NCBI GenBank assembly: GCA_024500155.1 | Contig: CM044872.1 | Span: 52,457,460 to 52,521,459 of the forward strand | Direction: 5' to 3' | Length of the DNA: 64,000 bases | From: Chenopodium formosanum | Taxonomy: Eukaryota; Streptophyta; Magnoliopsida; Caryophyllales; Amaranthaceae | In this document: positions 1 to 9,859 of the stretch, piece by piece | How the letters are laid out: each line of letters starts with the position of its first letter | Position numbering within the stretch: the stretch's first letter is position 1 | Notes under the pieces: model-generated | The model's input: only the letters and a program-made list of their open reading frames with translations | Databases searched by the model: none | Told to the model about the DNA's origin: nothing | Position numbers and translations under genes: made by a program

Positions 1-129
1 ATAGTGAAATAATAAACGTTAGGGTAATATTCATTTTAATTGCACATACATCCAAGAAAAATATAAGGAAGAAAATATATTATGAAATTGATTAAATGGT
101 TTTAGTGACTTATTGTTACATTGATTTAA

Positions 130-1472
130 GAGAAAATTGTGAGAAAGGACCTTTTAAGTGGTCGACTTTTTAAAAAAAGACTTTTTAAGTTAAAATTTGT
201 GAAAAAAGGACCTTTTAAGTTGCATTTTGTTTGTAGAGGGTACTTGGGTGCTCTTGCGTGGTGGTCAACGTCGGAGCTCCGGCATTTTGGTTCCGGGTGT
301 CTGATCACTCAAACTCCTAACAACAGTGTCAGATATGTCAAAGTCTACATACTTTGCAAACAAATCATCATCACTTCTGTCCTCATAATCATCCTCACTC
401 AAACACACATCTTCATCACTATTGAAGTCACTCAAACCATGTGCAACACTACCACTACTTCATTTGAAATAACCTGAAATTGTTTTTTAAGCCTTCTCTT
501 GGGTTTTTTATGGGATAAAATAGTAGAAGTGTGTTCTGGTTCTCTTGGGTCTTGCATTTTATAAACAAGGTACTGAAAGTTAAACCTGAGTGAATTAAAT
601 ACTACACATTTAGTCTTACTATGCAATTGATTAATTCAATAAACAACTAAAACAATTATAAAATAATCACAATAAATTAATCAAACCAAACTTCACAGAT
701 GTCCGTTTGCAAGTTAAAATAATAAAAAAAATAACAGTTAAGCATACCCTTAATTTGTGGGTCAATGATCAATTCAATTTATTATTTTATAGAATATTGA
801 CCACTTATCATCTCATATTACAGTAATAAACACACTAATCCAAGTAAAATGGACAAAGATTTCATATGCGACTTCGTATAAAAATTAAGGGTTTTTACCT
901 CGTTTTTTGGATTTTAGTAAAGCTGAATATCAATTCTTTGAATTTCTTACAAGTTGACTTGCGTTTACCTTTCCTAGCCATTGAAATCAACAGCACAATA
1001 ATTTAGGGCAAATGGTGAAAGTACAGGTTCCAATTTAGGCAAAAATGACGAAATTTAGAAGAGAGAGAAAAAAAACTTACCTTTTAATGTCAAAAAAATT
1101 GAATGCTTTGTCTTCAATTCATTGCTCACTAACAATGGCAGAAGGAGTAAATGTTTGGCCCTCCATTTGCACAGTACATAAGTGACGAATTAGAGAGGAG
1201 GAGAGAGAAGGGGAGGAAAATGAAACGGTTAGGTCGGGAAAGAGGGAAATTTGGGGATTTTTTTTTTAAAAAAAAAATAAAATAAAAATAAGTCACATGA
1301 TAGTCACATGATAGTCAACGCCGGAGCTCCGACGTTGACCACCACGCAAGAGCACCCAAGTACCCTCTACAAACAAAATGCAACTTAAAAGGTCCTTTTT
1401 CTCAAATTTTGACTTAAAAGGTCTTTTTTCAAAAAGTCGACCGCTTAAAAGGTCCTTTCTCACAATTTTCTC
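130..1472. mobile_element. Mutator-like (MULE) non-autonomous TIR element inside a P450 intron
   Basis: Long inverted repeats of about 160 bp face each other: the left arm begins GAGAAAATTGTGAGAAAGG at 130 and the right arm is its reverse complement ending at 1472. Both arms contain the stretch reading GCGTGGTGGTCAACGTCGG. The element is flanked by a perfect 9-bp direct repeat TTGATTTAA (121-129 and 1473-1481), the target-duplication length of the Mutator superfamily. On the minus strand near 320-440 the interior encodes an acidic Ser/Asp/Glu-rich stretch that may be a relic of a transposase N-terminus, but no transposase core is visible. Near 1289-1316 the 11-mer AGTCACATGAT is repeated. It lies upstream of the P450 exon at 1570, so it probably sits in that gene's intron. 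Confidence 0.88.
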
Positions 1473-1569
1473 TTGATTTAAATTATTATTAATTAATCCG
1501 ATCTCCATTTGTCATTTGTGAGCATATGCATTATATTACATTAGAATTTTACATAAAATTGAATTTCAG

Positions 1570-2199
1570 GACTTACTAGCCGGAGGTACAGAGAGTGCGA
1601 CAACAACAGTTGAGTGGGCAATTTCCGAACTCATAAGAAGGCCGGACATCATTGCCAGGGCTAGAGGAGAGATGGACCACGTGATAGGAAAGGAAAGATG
1701 GGTTCAAGAGAAAGATATACAAAATTTGCCTTATGTTTGCGCAATAGTAAAGGAAACATTGAGACTGCACCCGGTAACACCTTTCCTAGCACCTCACCTA
1801 GCAAGGGAGCAAGTTAAAATTAAAGGCTATGATATCCCTCAAGGTTCCGTTGTGTTTGTAAATACTTTTACCATACAAAGAGACCCTAAGTTGTATGAAA
1901 GACCAGATGAATTTTTGCCTGAAAGATTTATTGGAAAGAATATAGATGTCAAAGGTCAAGATTTTGAGTTGTTGCCTTTTGGGTCGGGAAGAAGGATGTG
2001 CCCAGGCTATAATCTTGGCCTTAAAATTATTGAGACAAGTTTGGCAAATCTTCTTCATGGTTTTGCATGGAAATTGCCTAATAACATGAAGCCTCAAGAT
2101 TTGGATATGGATGAGCTTTATGGTCTCTCAACTCCTAAAAAGATTTGTCTTAGTGTTTGTGCTGAGCCTCGACTTTGTCACCATATTTACCATACTTAA
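1570..2199 (+). CDS. Cytochrome P450, CYP71 clan (CYP92-like), 3' exon only
   Basis: This is the C-terminal exon of a microsomal haem-thiolate monooxygenase. It starts after a TTTCAG acceptor (1564-1569) and opens in phase 0. The first residues carry the I-helix oxygen-binding motif AGGTES (canonical A/GGxD/ET). Next come the K-helix ExxR (KETLRLHP), the PERF-type motif FLPERF and the haem loop PFGSGRRMCPG with the axial Cys. It ends in TAA at 2197-2199, giving 209 residues, the normal size of a CYP71-clan second exon. The phrase DVKGQDFELLPFGSGRRMCPGY reminds me most of CYP92 proteins, but that is recall, and substrate cannot be read from sequence. The first exon (membrane anchor and N-terminal half) lies left of the window, and the intron contains a MULE. 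No internal stop or frameshift is visible, so the exon looks functional. Confidence 0.92.
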   Translation, partial: DLLAGGTESATTTVEWAISELIRRPDIIARARGEMDHVIGKERWVQEKDIQNLPYVCAIVKETLRLHPVTPFLAPHLAREQVKIKGYDIPQGSVVFVNTFTIQRDPKLYERPDEFLPERFIGKNIDVKGQDFELLPFGSGRRMCPGYNLGLKIIETSLANLLHGFAWKLPNNMKPQDLDMDELYGLSTPKKICLSVCAEPRLCHHIYHT

Positions 2200-3765
2200 A
2201 AATTTAAAATTTCTAATAATGAACCTAAAATACCTCAAGTTGGGTTTTGAGGTAGTAGGACATACAACTATACAAGGCCTTTTAAATTGTGTTCATGTTG
2301 TAATAAATTAAAGTGCGTAAGGTATGGTAATGTTAGAATTAATAAATTTTAGCTCAGCTCTGTATTTTTAGTTGCTGCATTTTTTTTTTTAATGTTTAAT
2401 TCTCCATATGTAGTATGAGACTCCGAATGTGTGATAGTCTGGAAGAATTAATAAACTTTGGGGAGAATAGCCTAGAAAAGTGGTATAACCAAATATGTGA
2501 GAGTAAAATTGTGGTACAATACAACCAAAACTAATACTCCGTATGCAGTATGAAACAAAATTAGATAAACATACTAAAAATGAAAATTGGTCAAACATTA
2601 AGAGATGGATTGAGTAATATGTGTTCGTGGTGTGGAGTAACTTATGCACTAGCTAGCATACTGTTTTTTAACTCAAAGTGACAACGTTAGCCTACATATT
2701 AGTGATTTATTTATCTTGTATGATACGTGATGATTGAGCTACGTACGTAGTATTATACTAATAAAAGTCACGAGACTAAATACAGGATTCTAATAAACCT
2801 ACCCAATAGCTAGTGTTGAGTAACATTTGAAGTAAATTTTATACCATAATGAAACCTGACTTGACCTGACACCCTGGTGTGTGGTGTCATAATGTTAAAA
2901 ACAAATATCTCTAATTTTTAAATTGGATGATCGAGTCATCAACCAATCAGCTCACTATGTATAAAATGAGAATAAGATAATAAAATATACTCTATAACTT
3001 CTATTCGTAAAAAGACAAGTCAACAACATGCAAGTTCAAATACCTCATATGAGGATTTTTTAGTTTTTGGTTGTTTAATACACTAAAATAACTAATCTCA
3101 ACAAATCAAAATAATAGTTATTTACCAAATAATTTTACACAAATAGCTAATTACAATCCGCTAATCAAACAACTAACAACTAATAATACCTATTCAAAGC
3201 AACTAACATAAACCGTTTAAAGCTACTCGCAATTGCCAAATAGGGCCATTGTGGCCCATTAAATAACCAAAAATTTCAGCTTTAAATTATTTGGATCATT
3301 GGATGATCAATCATCTGGTAGTAGGCCCATTATTGCCTCCCCCCAAAAGAAAGGCCCATTCAGGCCATTTGAAATATTTATCTATGGACCATCTGTATGC
3401 CCATCTTGTATAGACTACGTACACGGTCCACATGATACTGAATAGGTGAATTTAACATTTTTTTTTTCTTTGAAATGTTTGAACTTTGAATAGTAGTATA
3501 TTAAGCAAGAACTTTTCTACTGTTTATTGAGCTAATCATATCTTCTTTAAGGGATTATTCCGACTATAAGTAGACTCATTAGGATTGTTTGACGGGTAAC
3601 TTGACTTTTCAATGTACCTTTAAACATGTTATTCACTAAAATTCAAAACACATGTAAAAATGATAATAATAGCACAAATTATTTCATATTGAAAGTTCGT
3701 AATTACGACCTAGCAAATTTAGTCTTGTTCATTAGTGCTGTAACCCAAGTCTCAACATAAAAAAT
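2200..3765. other. Intergenic region, P450 to receptor-kinase cluster
   Basis: AT-rich non-coding DNA. I see no credible ORF, no RNA gene and no well-bounded transposon. Short poly(T) runs and a few self-complementary stretches (for example around 3297-3316) are present. The right end is the 5' flank of the WAK-type exon at 3766, where I do not see a convincing TATA box. Confidence 0.6.
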
Positions 3766-4498
3766 ATGCAAACTACCTCAAAAAATATAGAAAAAACAAT
3801 ATCAATGCTAGTGATACTTTTCACTTTCATATCAACAACAAAAGCAATAACAAATCCAACAAAATGCATCCGATCATGCAACGGAACAAAAGTAAAGTAC
3901 CCTTTCGGATTCTCCGAAAATTGCGAGTTTCGACTGAATTGCACGTCCAACGGTAGAGTGGAATTCCAAGGTTTTGATATTATGAATATAACATGGAACT
4001 CCATTGTACTAAGTCTCTCTCCAAATTGCAGCCGTCCGATCAACCAAATACATCATCTTTACGGAAGAAACTACGCTTTAACTGCGCAAAATAGTTTACT
4101 TTTACAAAACTGTGTCACGCCATTAAACAAGTGCGTAATTCCATCGAACTTGGTTGAGAGCAGATTTTCGAAGTGTAAAGGAAGGAGTGAATATATTAGT
4201 TGTTATATTACGGAGAATTCTACTACTTTGAGGTACGAAGATGTCATTGGTACTAGATGCCAAACTTTGTTTTCATCAGTTGTTGTTTATGATTCAGTGG
4301 CTAGAGGTGATTTGGATTTTTCATTGGTCGAGTTTCAAGCAGTAATTCAGGTTGGTTGGTGGCTTACCGGCACGTGCCGGTGTCATCAATATGCATATTG
4401 TAGTCATGTTGGAACAATTGGGTTCCGGTGTCGGTGTCGTCCGGGTTTCACCGGTGATGGGTTCATCGACGGAGAAGGTTGTCGTAAAATTCGTTACG
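3766..4498 (+). CDS. Wall-associated kinase-like ectodomain exon (GUB_WAK + EGF), first exon of a probable chimeric receptor kinase
   Basis: The ATG at 3766 opens a secreted ectodomain. Residues 1-27 form a hydrophobic signal peptide ending near TTKA. Residues of about 32-60 carry the galacturonan-binding WAK signature (CxxxCNGTKVKYPFGF...C). A cysteine-paired WAK-associated region follows to about residue 195, and an EGF-like repeat at about 203-243 has CRC...C.C..GFTGDGF...GC spacing. Several N-glycosylation sequons are present. WAKL14/21-type proteins place exactly this block in one exon, ending just after the EGF repeat. If unspliced the frame stops at 4501-4503. A good donor (G|GTTAGT) at 4498/4499 leaves one nucleotide of the last codon. 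No WAK-type kinase exon follows. The next coding sequence, at 5825, is an LRR-XII TM and kinase in compatible phase, so I infer a fusion gene. The alternative is an orphan WAK exon next to a truncated LRR kinase. Confidence 0.85.
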
Positions 4499-5110
4499 GT
4501 TAGTGCCTGCCCCCCCTTTTTTTTTTTTGGCGTGTGCGTATTTTTTCATGGAAATGTAATTTGCACAGTATTGCACACGACCGTGAGTCAATGAGTCAAC
4601 GATGTAGTAGGTAATGATTTTATATTTTTATGAGATATGTCTTGGTCAATGTTTATTGCGCAAGACCTTGAGCTAATGAGTCAATGCGTCGTGCGTCGAT
4701 GGTGCATTATGCCTTAATTTACAGAGGTTTCTTCAGTTAAAAATTGTTATATTTAAGGTTTATAGTATTTTATAATACCTCTATTTCTTATAATTTGCAA
4801 TAAGGGGTTTTATTTGTGAGACATAATACATAATTTTGTTGCAAAAAAGAATTGAAACAGAGATGGTAACTGAATTATTTTTTTTTATTTTATTATTTTT
4901 ATATTTTTTATTACTTTTTAAATGTGGAAAGTTAAAAGTATCCCTTTTTTTTAAATTTTTTTTTTGACGGGCCCTTTTTTTTAATTACTTAATTTATGTA
5001 GTTATTAAATGGATTCAGAGGATAAATGTTGGAAGTTTTTAATTTTCCCTGAAAGGACAACTTGGAGAAATTGTAGGGTTTCTATGTTTAATGAACATAA
5101 TTGAAAGATA

Positions 5111-5514
5111 CTCCCTGTATTTTTAAATATTTGTTTCATTTCTCCTTTCTCCATGCACAGAGTTTTAGCAGAAATTGGAGAAAGTAATAAAATATGGCGG
5201 TAGTGGGGTGGGTGGAAGAATAAAAAATAGTATAAAGCTAAAGTAGTGGAGGGAATTAGAAGAGAGAGAATATGAAATTAATAAAATACTATCTCCGATT
5301 TTTTTTAGTTGCAACTTGAAATATTTTATATCTCACAAATAATACCCCAAAGTTACAACTAAACGAAAATCGAAGGTAGTATAATTTATGTTGTGTCCAC
5401 TAGGTGAGTGAAATTAATTAAATATTATAAAAGCTTTCCAAATAAGGAAATAGAGTAAGTATTTAAAAACGGCCGAAAAAGAAAAGTGGAGTAAGTATTT
5501 AAAAACGGAGGGAG
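5111..5514. mobile_element. Stowaway-like MITE (CTCCCT...GGGAG) with TA duplication
   Basis: The left end reads CTCCCTGTATTTTTAAATA and the right end is its near reverse complement TATTTAAAAACGGAGGGAG. Each end is bordered by TA (5109-5110 and 5515-5516). The same family recurs at 41957-42255 and 57977-58239. Confidence 0.8.
5289..5379. mobile_element. 91-bp MITE nested in the 5111-5514 MITE
   Basis: Termini CTATCTCCGATTTTTTTTAG and the near reverse complement ending CGAAAATCGAAGGTAG form a hairpin. TA lies on each side (5287-5288 and 5380-5381). It interrupts the larger MITE, so it inserted later. Confidence 0.7.
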
Positions 5515-5824
5515 TATATTTTTGGAGTAATTGAGACACTCAATTTGAGAGTTGTGATGAGAATTAAGGTTGCTCAAGTATTAAGGTTGCATCATTCTCA
5601 TGTCTTTTAAAAATTTTCAATATTTGTAAATAGATAGATATTCAAAAGTTTTGACTAGTACACTAGCGAACTTAAGTTGTAACTAGGGGCATGTGGATTA
5701 GTCATCCCTCAATCTTTCAAGTTTAGTCTAATTTGTTTCTATTTGCAAGAATTTTCTTGTACGTACTGTTGCTAAATAGGCAGAGCTAGATTTTAATTTT
5801 CTTGTACTGTTGTTAAATATGCAG

Positions 5825-6706
5825 TAACAAATTTTGAAAATAACAAGATTGGTAGAGCGTATCCTGGTTATGATGAGCTTCATAGCCTTATTCGTTTGTC
5901 AAGTTCCCAAGGCAACCAATGTAAGTGCAGGGGTCGACGACTTCTTCTTGTGGAAGTGATTATTGCCTTTGTTGGGGGATTTGGGTTAATGTCTTTGATA
6001 TTGTTATTAGTATACTTCACAGTTCGTAGTGGGAGGAAATACGATAAGTTGTCTCAAATTTATAGGAGGAAAAAAAATAAGTTGTCTCAAGTATCGTCTT
6101 TGAAATTAAAATCGCCCTTCTTGAAAGTATCTTACAACATGCTTTTGAAAGCAACAAAAGGATTTTCGAATGAAAATTTAGTGGGTGTAGGCCATTTTGG
6201 TTCTGTTTATAAAGGAGTTCTTGATCTGGACAAAAATAAAATGGTTGTCGCGGTTAAAATCATTAGCCTTGATCTGAAAGGAGCGACCAAGAGCTTCATG
6301 GCAGAATGTGAGGCATTAAGAATTAGTCGTCATAGGAACCTTCTTAAGGTTGTTACTGCTTGCTCGAGTATGGACTTTAAAGGTAACGATTTCAAGGCAT
6401 TGGTTTATGAGTTCATGCCAAATGGCAACCTTCAACAGTGGATTCACATTGGTAAATACGAGAGAACCTTAAGCCTCATTCAAAGAGTAAATATTGCAAT
6501 TGATGTAGCATGTGCACTTGATTATTTGCACAACTATTGTGACATTCCCATAATTCATTGTGACCTGAAACCAAGCAACATTTTGCTCGACAATGATATG
6601 GTTGCTCATGTTGGGGACTTTGGCTTAGCAAGATTTCATTTACATGCGCGTGTAAGTTATAGTAGTTCACTTGCAGTTAGAGGGACTGTTGGATATGTTG
6701 CTCCAG
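5825..6706 (+). CDS. LRR-XII (EFR/Xa21-type) TM and kinase exon of the probable chimeric receptor
   Basis: Following the TGCAG acceptor at 5824, the exon starts with two nucleotides completing a split codon. About 20 residues (NNKIG...DELH) resemble a degenerate form of the NNKLCGGIPELHLP cap that follows the LRRs in the sister genes. Then come a basic stop-transfer, a TM helix (LLLVEVIIAFVGGFGLMSLI) and the kinase N-lobe. The glycine loop is GVGHFGSVYKG, the catalytic Lys is in VAVKII, the catalytic loop is HCDLKPSN and the metal motif is DFGLARF. Cys replaces the Arg of HRD, so this is a non-RD kinase, as in EFR, Xa21 and FLS2. No LRR-coding sequence lies upstream. The exon ends GYVAP plus one base at a GGTAAC donor, exactly where the sister genes have their intron. 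Confidence 0.85.
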
Positions 6707-6816
6707 GTAACTCCACAATTTTGTTTAATTTCTTAAAATAAGAATTTATGTTCATATATTTTACCTTAATTTCAATTGCAACTTTCCTCACCTGTGAAAT
6801 GTCCTGTTTTGGACAG

Positions 6817-7211
6817 AATATGGCCTGGGAAGTATAGTATCCGAGGAAGGTGACATTTACAGTTACGGCATTGTGTTGTTAGAGATGATGACTGCAAAAA
6901 CTCCCACGGATAGGATGTTTGGCGGAGATTTAGACCTTCATAAGTATGCAAAATCAGCATTATTGACGGATCAGCTGTCCAAGATAATTGATCCACGACT
7001 TCTAGAGGCAAGAAATGGGAATCAAGATGAAACTTTGGCAAATACTGACTGTTATATCAAGTGTATAAAATCTGTCGTTAAGGTTGGATTAAAATGTTCA
7101 GTACAGTCATCTCTATATCGGATAACAATCAAAGATGCCATCAACGAACTACTAGGGACAAAGGATAAATTACTTAAAGAGTTACGCATCATCAATAGAT
7201 ACATGTATTGA
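6817..7211 (+). CDS. LRR-XII kinase C-terminal exon of the probable chimeric receptor
   Basis: After the TTGGACAG acceptor (6816), the exon begins AA to complete the Glu codon of APEYGLGS, so the activation-segment APE motif is rebuilt across the intron. It continues SEEGDIYSYGIVLLEMMTAKTPTD, the standard C-lobe of the family, and ends in TGA at 7209-7211. The usual SPQDRM segment reads SSLYRI here, so the Asp before the conserved Arg is changed to Tyr. This may weaken C-lobe packing. No frameshift or stop occurs in either kinase exon, unlike the two downstream paralogues. Confidence 0.88.
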
Positions 7212-7826
7212 ATATTGTCAGATGCTATATTTATAGACGGTTAAGCATGCTATTAAATAACAAAGTATTCATTGTGTCTTGATGACAACTTTTTTTTTTT
7301 AATTTTTAAATTAGATATAGTTAGTGTAGGAATTTTTTTTTTTAATCTAAAATAAAAGGGTGGTATTTAAAATTTAGTCTGACATAATCTTAAATTTTAG
7401 TGGTCTAGTCGGACTTGATGATGCCTTGATCTCTTAATCTAACAGAGTTTGTGCACAGTTGTTGCCTTGTTGGCATAAAAAGAATGGATACCGTGCTCAA
7501 TGGAGTTAATAAGTAATTTAAATGAATAATGAGGTGAGACTATATTGTATGAACAAAAGCCAAGCTTCTACAAAACCATCATAATCTTGACCAATAATCA
7601 CGGGTCTTCATTGCTCAATAAGATGGGGTACTTAGTTACCCTCTTCGAAGGTAATCTCTTGAGTCTTGACTATGATAGACCACACATTTGAACATTCTAT
7701 ATTTCTATTCTTTAACGCGTCTTGGTACTACAACTTATGTGCTTATATAAGTGCATATTGATACGCATACTAAGCTACCAAGCCTATTCTATTTCTTGAA
7801 ATAATTCATATATATCAAACTTAGTT
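7212..7826 (+). other. Spacer and 5' flank of the second receptor kinase
   Basis: Non-coding and AT-rich. It ends with a plausible core promoter: the TATA-like TTATATAAG at 7743-7751, about 76 bp upstream of the ATG at 7827. Nothing else is recognised. Confidence 0.6.
7743..7751 (+). promoter_or_regulatory. Putative TATA box of LRR-XII gene 2
   Basis: TTATATAAG lies 76 bp upstream of the start codon at 7827. This leaves room for a 5' leader of about 45 nt and supports the chosen ATG. Confidence 0.45.
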
Positions 7827-8399
7827 ATGAATCTCATTTTTGCCTCTCTGGTCATTTTGTTTATCCATTTCGTAAACCTGTTTTACACCGTCTTGCCTAC
7901 AAATAATGTAGACCGTGTTGCCCTCTTAGCAATTAAGTCCGAAATTAGTGAGGACCCTCGAGGGGTTTTGAGCTCTTGGAATAACTCCCTCCCTCACTGT
8001 CAATGGTCGGGTGTTACTTGTGGTGTTAAGCATCCACATCGAGTAGTTGAATTAGATCTTGAAAACAACGACTTGGTGGGAACTTTATCACCTTATGTAG
8101 GCAACTTGAGTTTCCTTCATTATCTCGGCTTGTCCAATAATGCTTTTAGAGGCTACATTCCACCTCAAATTGGCCATCTACTTAGATTAAGGTCTCTAGT
8201 ATTAGAAAATAACTCCTTTGAAGGTGAAATCCCGAGCAACATATCTCGCTGCCAGAGACTGAGGGTGATAAGTCTTATAGAAAACAATCTTACCGGAGTC
8301 ATCCCACCTCAACTTGGCCTTCTAACCAACTTAGAGTTGTTATTTATTCAGTATAACCGACTCACCGGTGACCTACTCAACACGATTATTATCAATATG
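7827..8399 (+). pseudogene. LRR-XII receptor kinase gene 2, first exon, 5' part (interrupted by CACTA element)
   Basis: This is the N-terminal part of an EFR/At3g47570-like LRR receptor kinase. The ATG at 7827 is followed by a signal peptide (residues 1 to about 25). The LRRNT_2 cap (DRVALLAIKSEI...GVTCG) follows, then about five plant-type LRRs (LxxLxLxxNxLxGxIPxxIG), ending at residue 191 in IIINM. The sequence is cut by a CACTA transposon starting at 8400. The last three bases before it, ATG (8397-8399), are duplicated after the element at 9860-9862. Reading across the element gives the same register as gene 3 (MNMTSLQIL), so the insertion alone broke this part. The gene also has a nonsense codon and a copia insertion further on. 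Confidence 0.92.
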
Positions 8400-9859
8400 C
8401 ACTACTAGAAATGATCCATTTACCGATGGCCAAAATCCATCGGTAAGTAAAAAACCATCGGTATCTCATTTACCGATGGCTGCCATCGGTAAAAAACCAT
8501 CGGATTATACTACGTCGGGAAAATCGAAAATACCGATGGAAAAACCATCAGTAAACTTAATACCAATGGTTTTACCGATGGTTACCAACTGTCGGAGCTT
8601 TTTTAAATCCCGATGGCAAAAGCCATCGGTGTTTTGTTCCCGATGGTCAAAGCCATCGGTATATTTGGATCACCGATGGCTTTTGGCAATCGGTAATTTT
8701 TTTAAAAAAATAAAAAAAAAAATTAAAACCCCTGCCCACTCCCTGCCTACCCACCCCCTACGTACGGCCCTGCCTACCCACCCCCTGCCTACGGCCCTGC
8801 CTACCCCCACCCAACACCGCCGCCGTAAGCCACTAAGCACTGCCAACCACCACCACAACCCTGTTCCACCTACCACCACCACCGTAAACCACTCAACACC
8901 ACCAACCACCACCCGAAACACCCTAAAAATAAACAAAAATCAACACAAAACAATCCACACAACCCCCAAAGAAACCAGAAAAACTAACAAAAAATAACAA
9001 AAAATCAAACATTGATGAAAATTAAAGTTTAAAAACAATAAACACACGATATTTAACAAACACAACACGAAAATGGTAGAAAATTAAACCCACAAAAATC
9101 ACACATATAAATCCACAAACGAAATTAACTTACAAAATTAAACAAAAAATCCACATACCTTTCAAATTTCTTCTTTTTTGGGTTTAAATGGTTAAACTCG
9201 ACCATGAAAATTCCAGATCTGGAATTTTCATGGTCGAGTTTAACCAAAAAACCCGTAACCTCGTGACGGTGATGGTTGAACCCAAAAAAATGTGCAGAGA
9301 AGGGAGGAGGAAAGACATAGAAGAGAAGGAGAAGAGGAAAAGGTGAAGATAGTAGAGAGAAGAAGAGGAGAGAGGAGTGAGAAGAAAGAATGAGAGGATA
9401 GATCTAGAGGAGATAGAAGAGGAGAGAGAATAAAGAATGAAGAAGAGGAGAGGCGTGAATTATGGAGGAAGAAAGAGAAAGTGAAAGGGGGCGGAGGAAG
9501 AAAGAGAAAGTGAAAGAAAAAAATAGGGTTTCCTCCCTTTTTTTTTTTTTTTTTTTTTTAATATTTTAAGAAAATACCGATGGCTAAAAGCCATCGATAA
9601 AATACCGATAGGTCAAAGCCATCGGTATATTTATTTTACCGATGGCTTTTAACCATCGGTAAAAAAATTAATTTTCTTTTAAAAAATTAGATTTTACCGA
9701 TGGATGAAAACCATCGGAAATAATTTACCGATGGTAAGGCCATCGGTATTTTAAAAAATACCGATGGCTTGATAAAACCATCGGTAAATTATATTTTTAC
9801 CGATGGATTTTAGTGGCCATCGGTATTTCCCATCGGTAAACGCGCGTATTCTTGTAGTG
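8400..9859. mobile_element. Non-autonomous CACTA (En/Spm) transposon, 1460 bp
   Basis: The left end is CACTACTAGAAATGATCC and the right end reads ...CTTGTAGTG, whose reverse complement CACTACAAGAATACG is the classic CACTA terminus. The 3-bp target duplication ATG occurs at 8397-8399 and 9860-9862. Both subterminal regions are packed with direct and inverted copies of TACCGATGG/CCATCGGTA, as expected for transposase-binding repeats of this superfamily. The interior has a Pro/Thr-rich CCACC stretch (about 8735-8920), a long AG-rich tract (9290-9520) and a 56-bp palindrome. No transposase is present, so it depends on an autonomous relative. Confidence 0.95.
9190..9245. repeat. Perfect 56-bp palindrome inside the CACTA element
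   Basis: Two uninterrupted 28-bp arms meet at the centre AGATCT with no spacer. The outer ends read GGTTAAACTCGACC and GGTCGAGTTTAACC. It would form a spacer-less cruciform in DNA or a near-perfect hairpin in RNA. Confidence 0.9.

Larger units (their letters stand above)
4499..5824 (+). other. Inferred intron joining WAK-type exon to LRR-XII kinase exon
   Basis: This is a 1326-bp non-coding stretch beginning GTTAGT and ending ATGCAG. The donor leaves phase 1 and the acceptor exon begins with two nucleotides, so the reading frame is kept. It contains a nested pair of small MITEs (5111-5514 and 5289-5379) and T-rich tracts. No kinase-type exon of the WAK family is seen in it. The junction needs transcript evidence. 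Confidence 0.5.

Noticed and set aside
139..477. 112-codon plus-strand frame near the left edge
   Set aside because: It runs through the MULE inverted repeat, starts with GTG and has no domain.
4499..4594. WAK exon as a complete short secreted protein ending at 4503
   Set aside because: A strong donor precedes the stop, and WAK-type first exons end just there. A stand-alone protein is possible but less likely than a spliced gene.
8403..8997. Open frame with Pro/Thr-rich protein after the second LRR start
   Set aside because: It lies wholly inside the CACTA element, in subterminal repeats and a CCACC low-complexity tract. It is not a gene.
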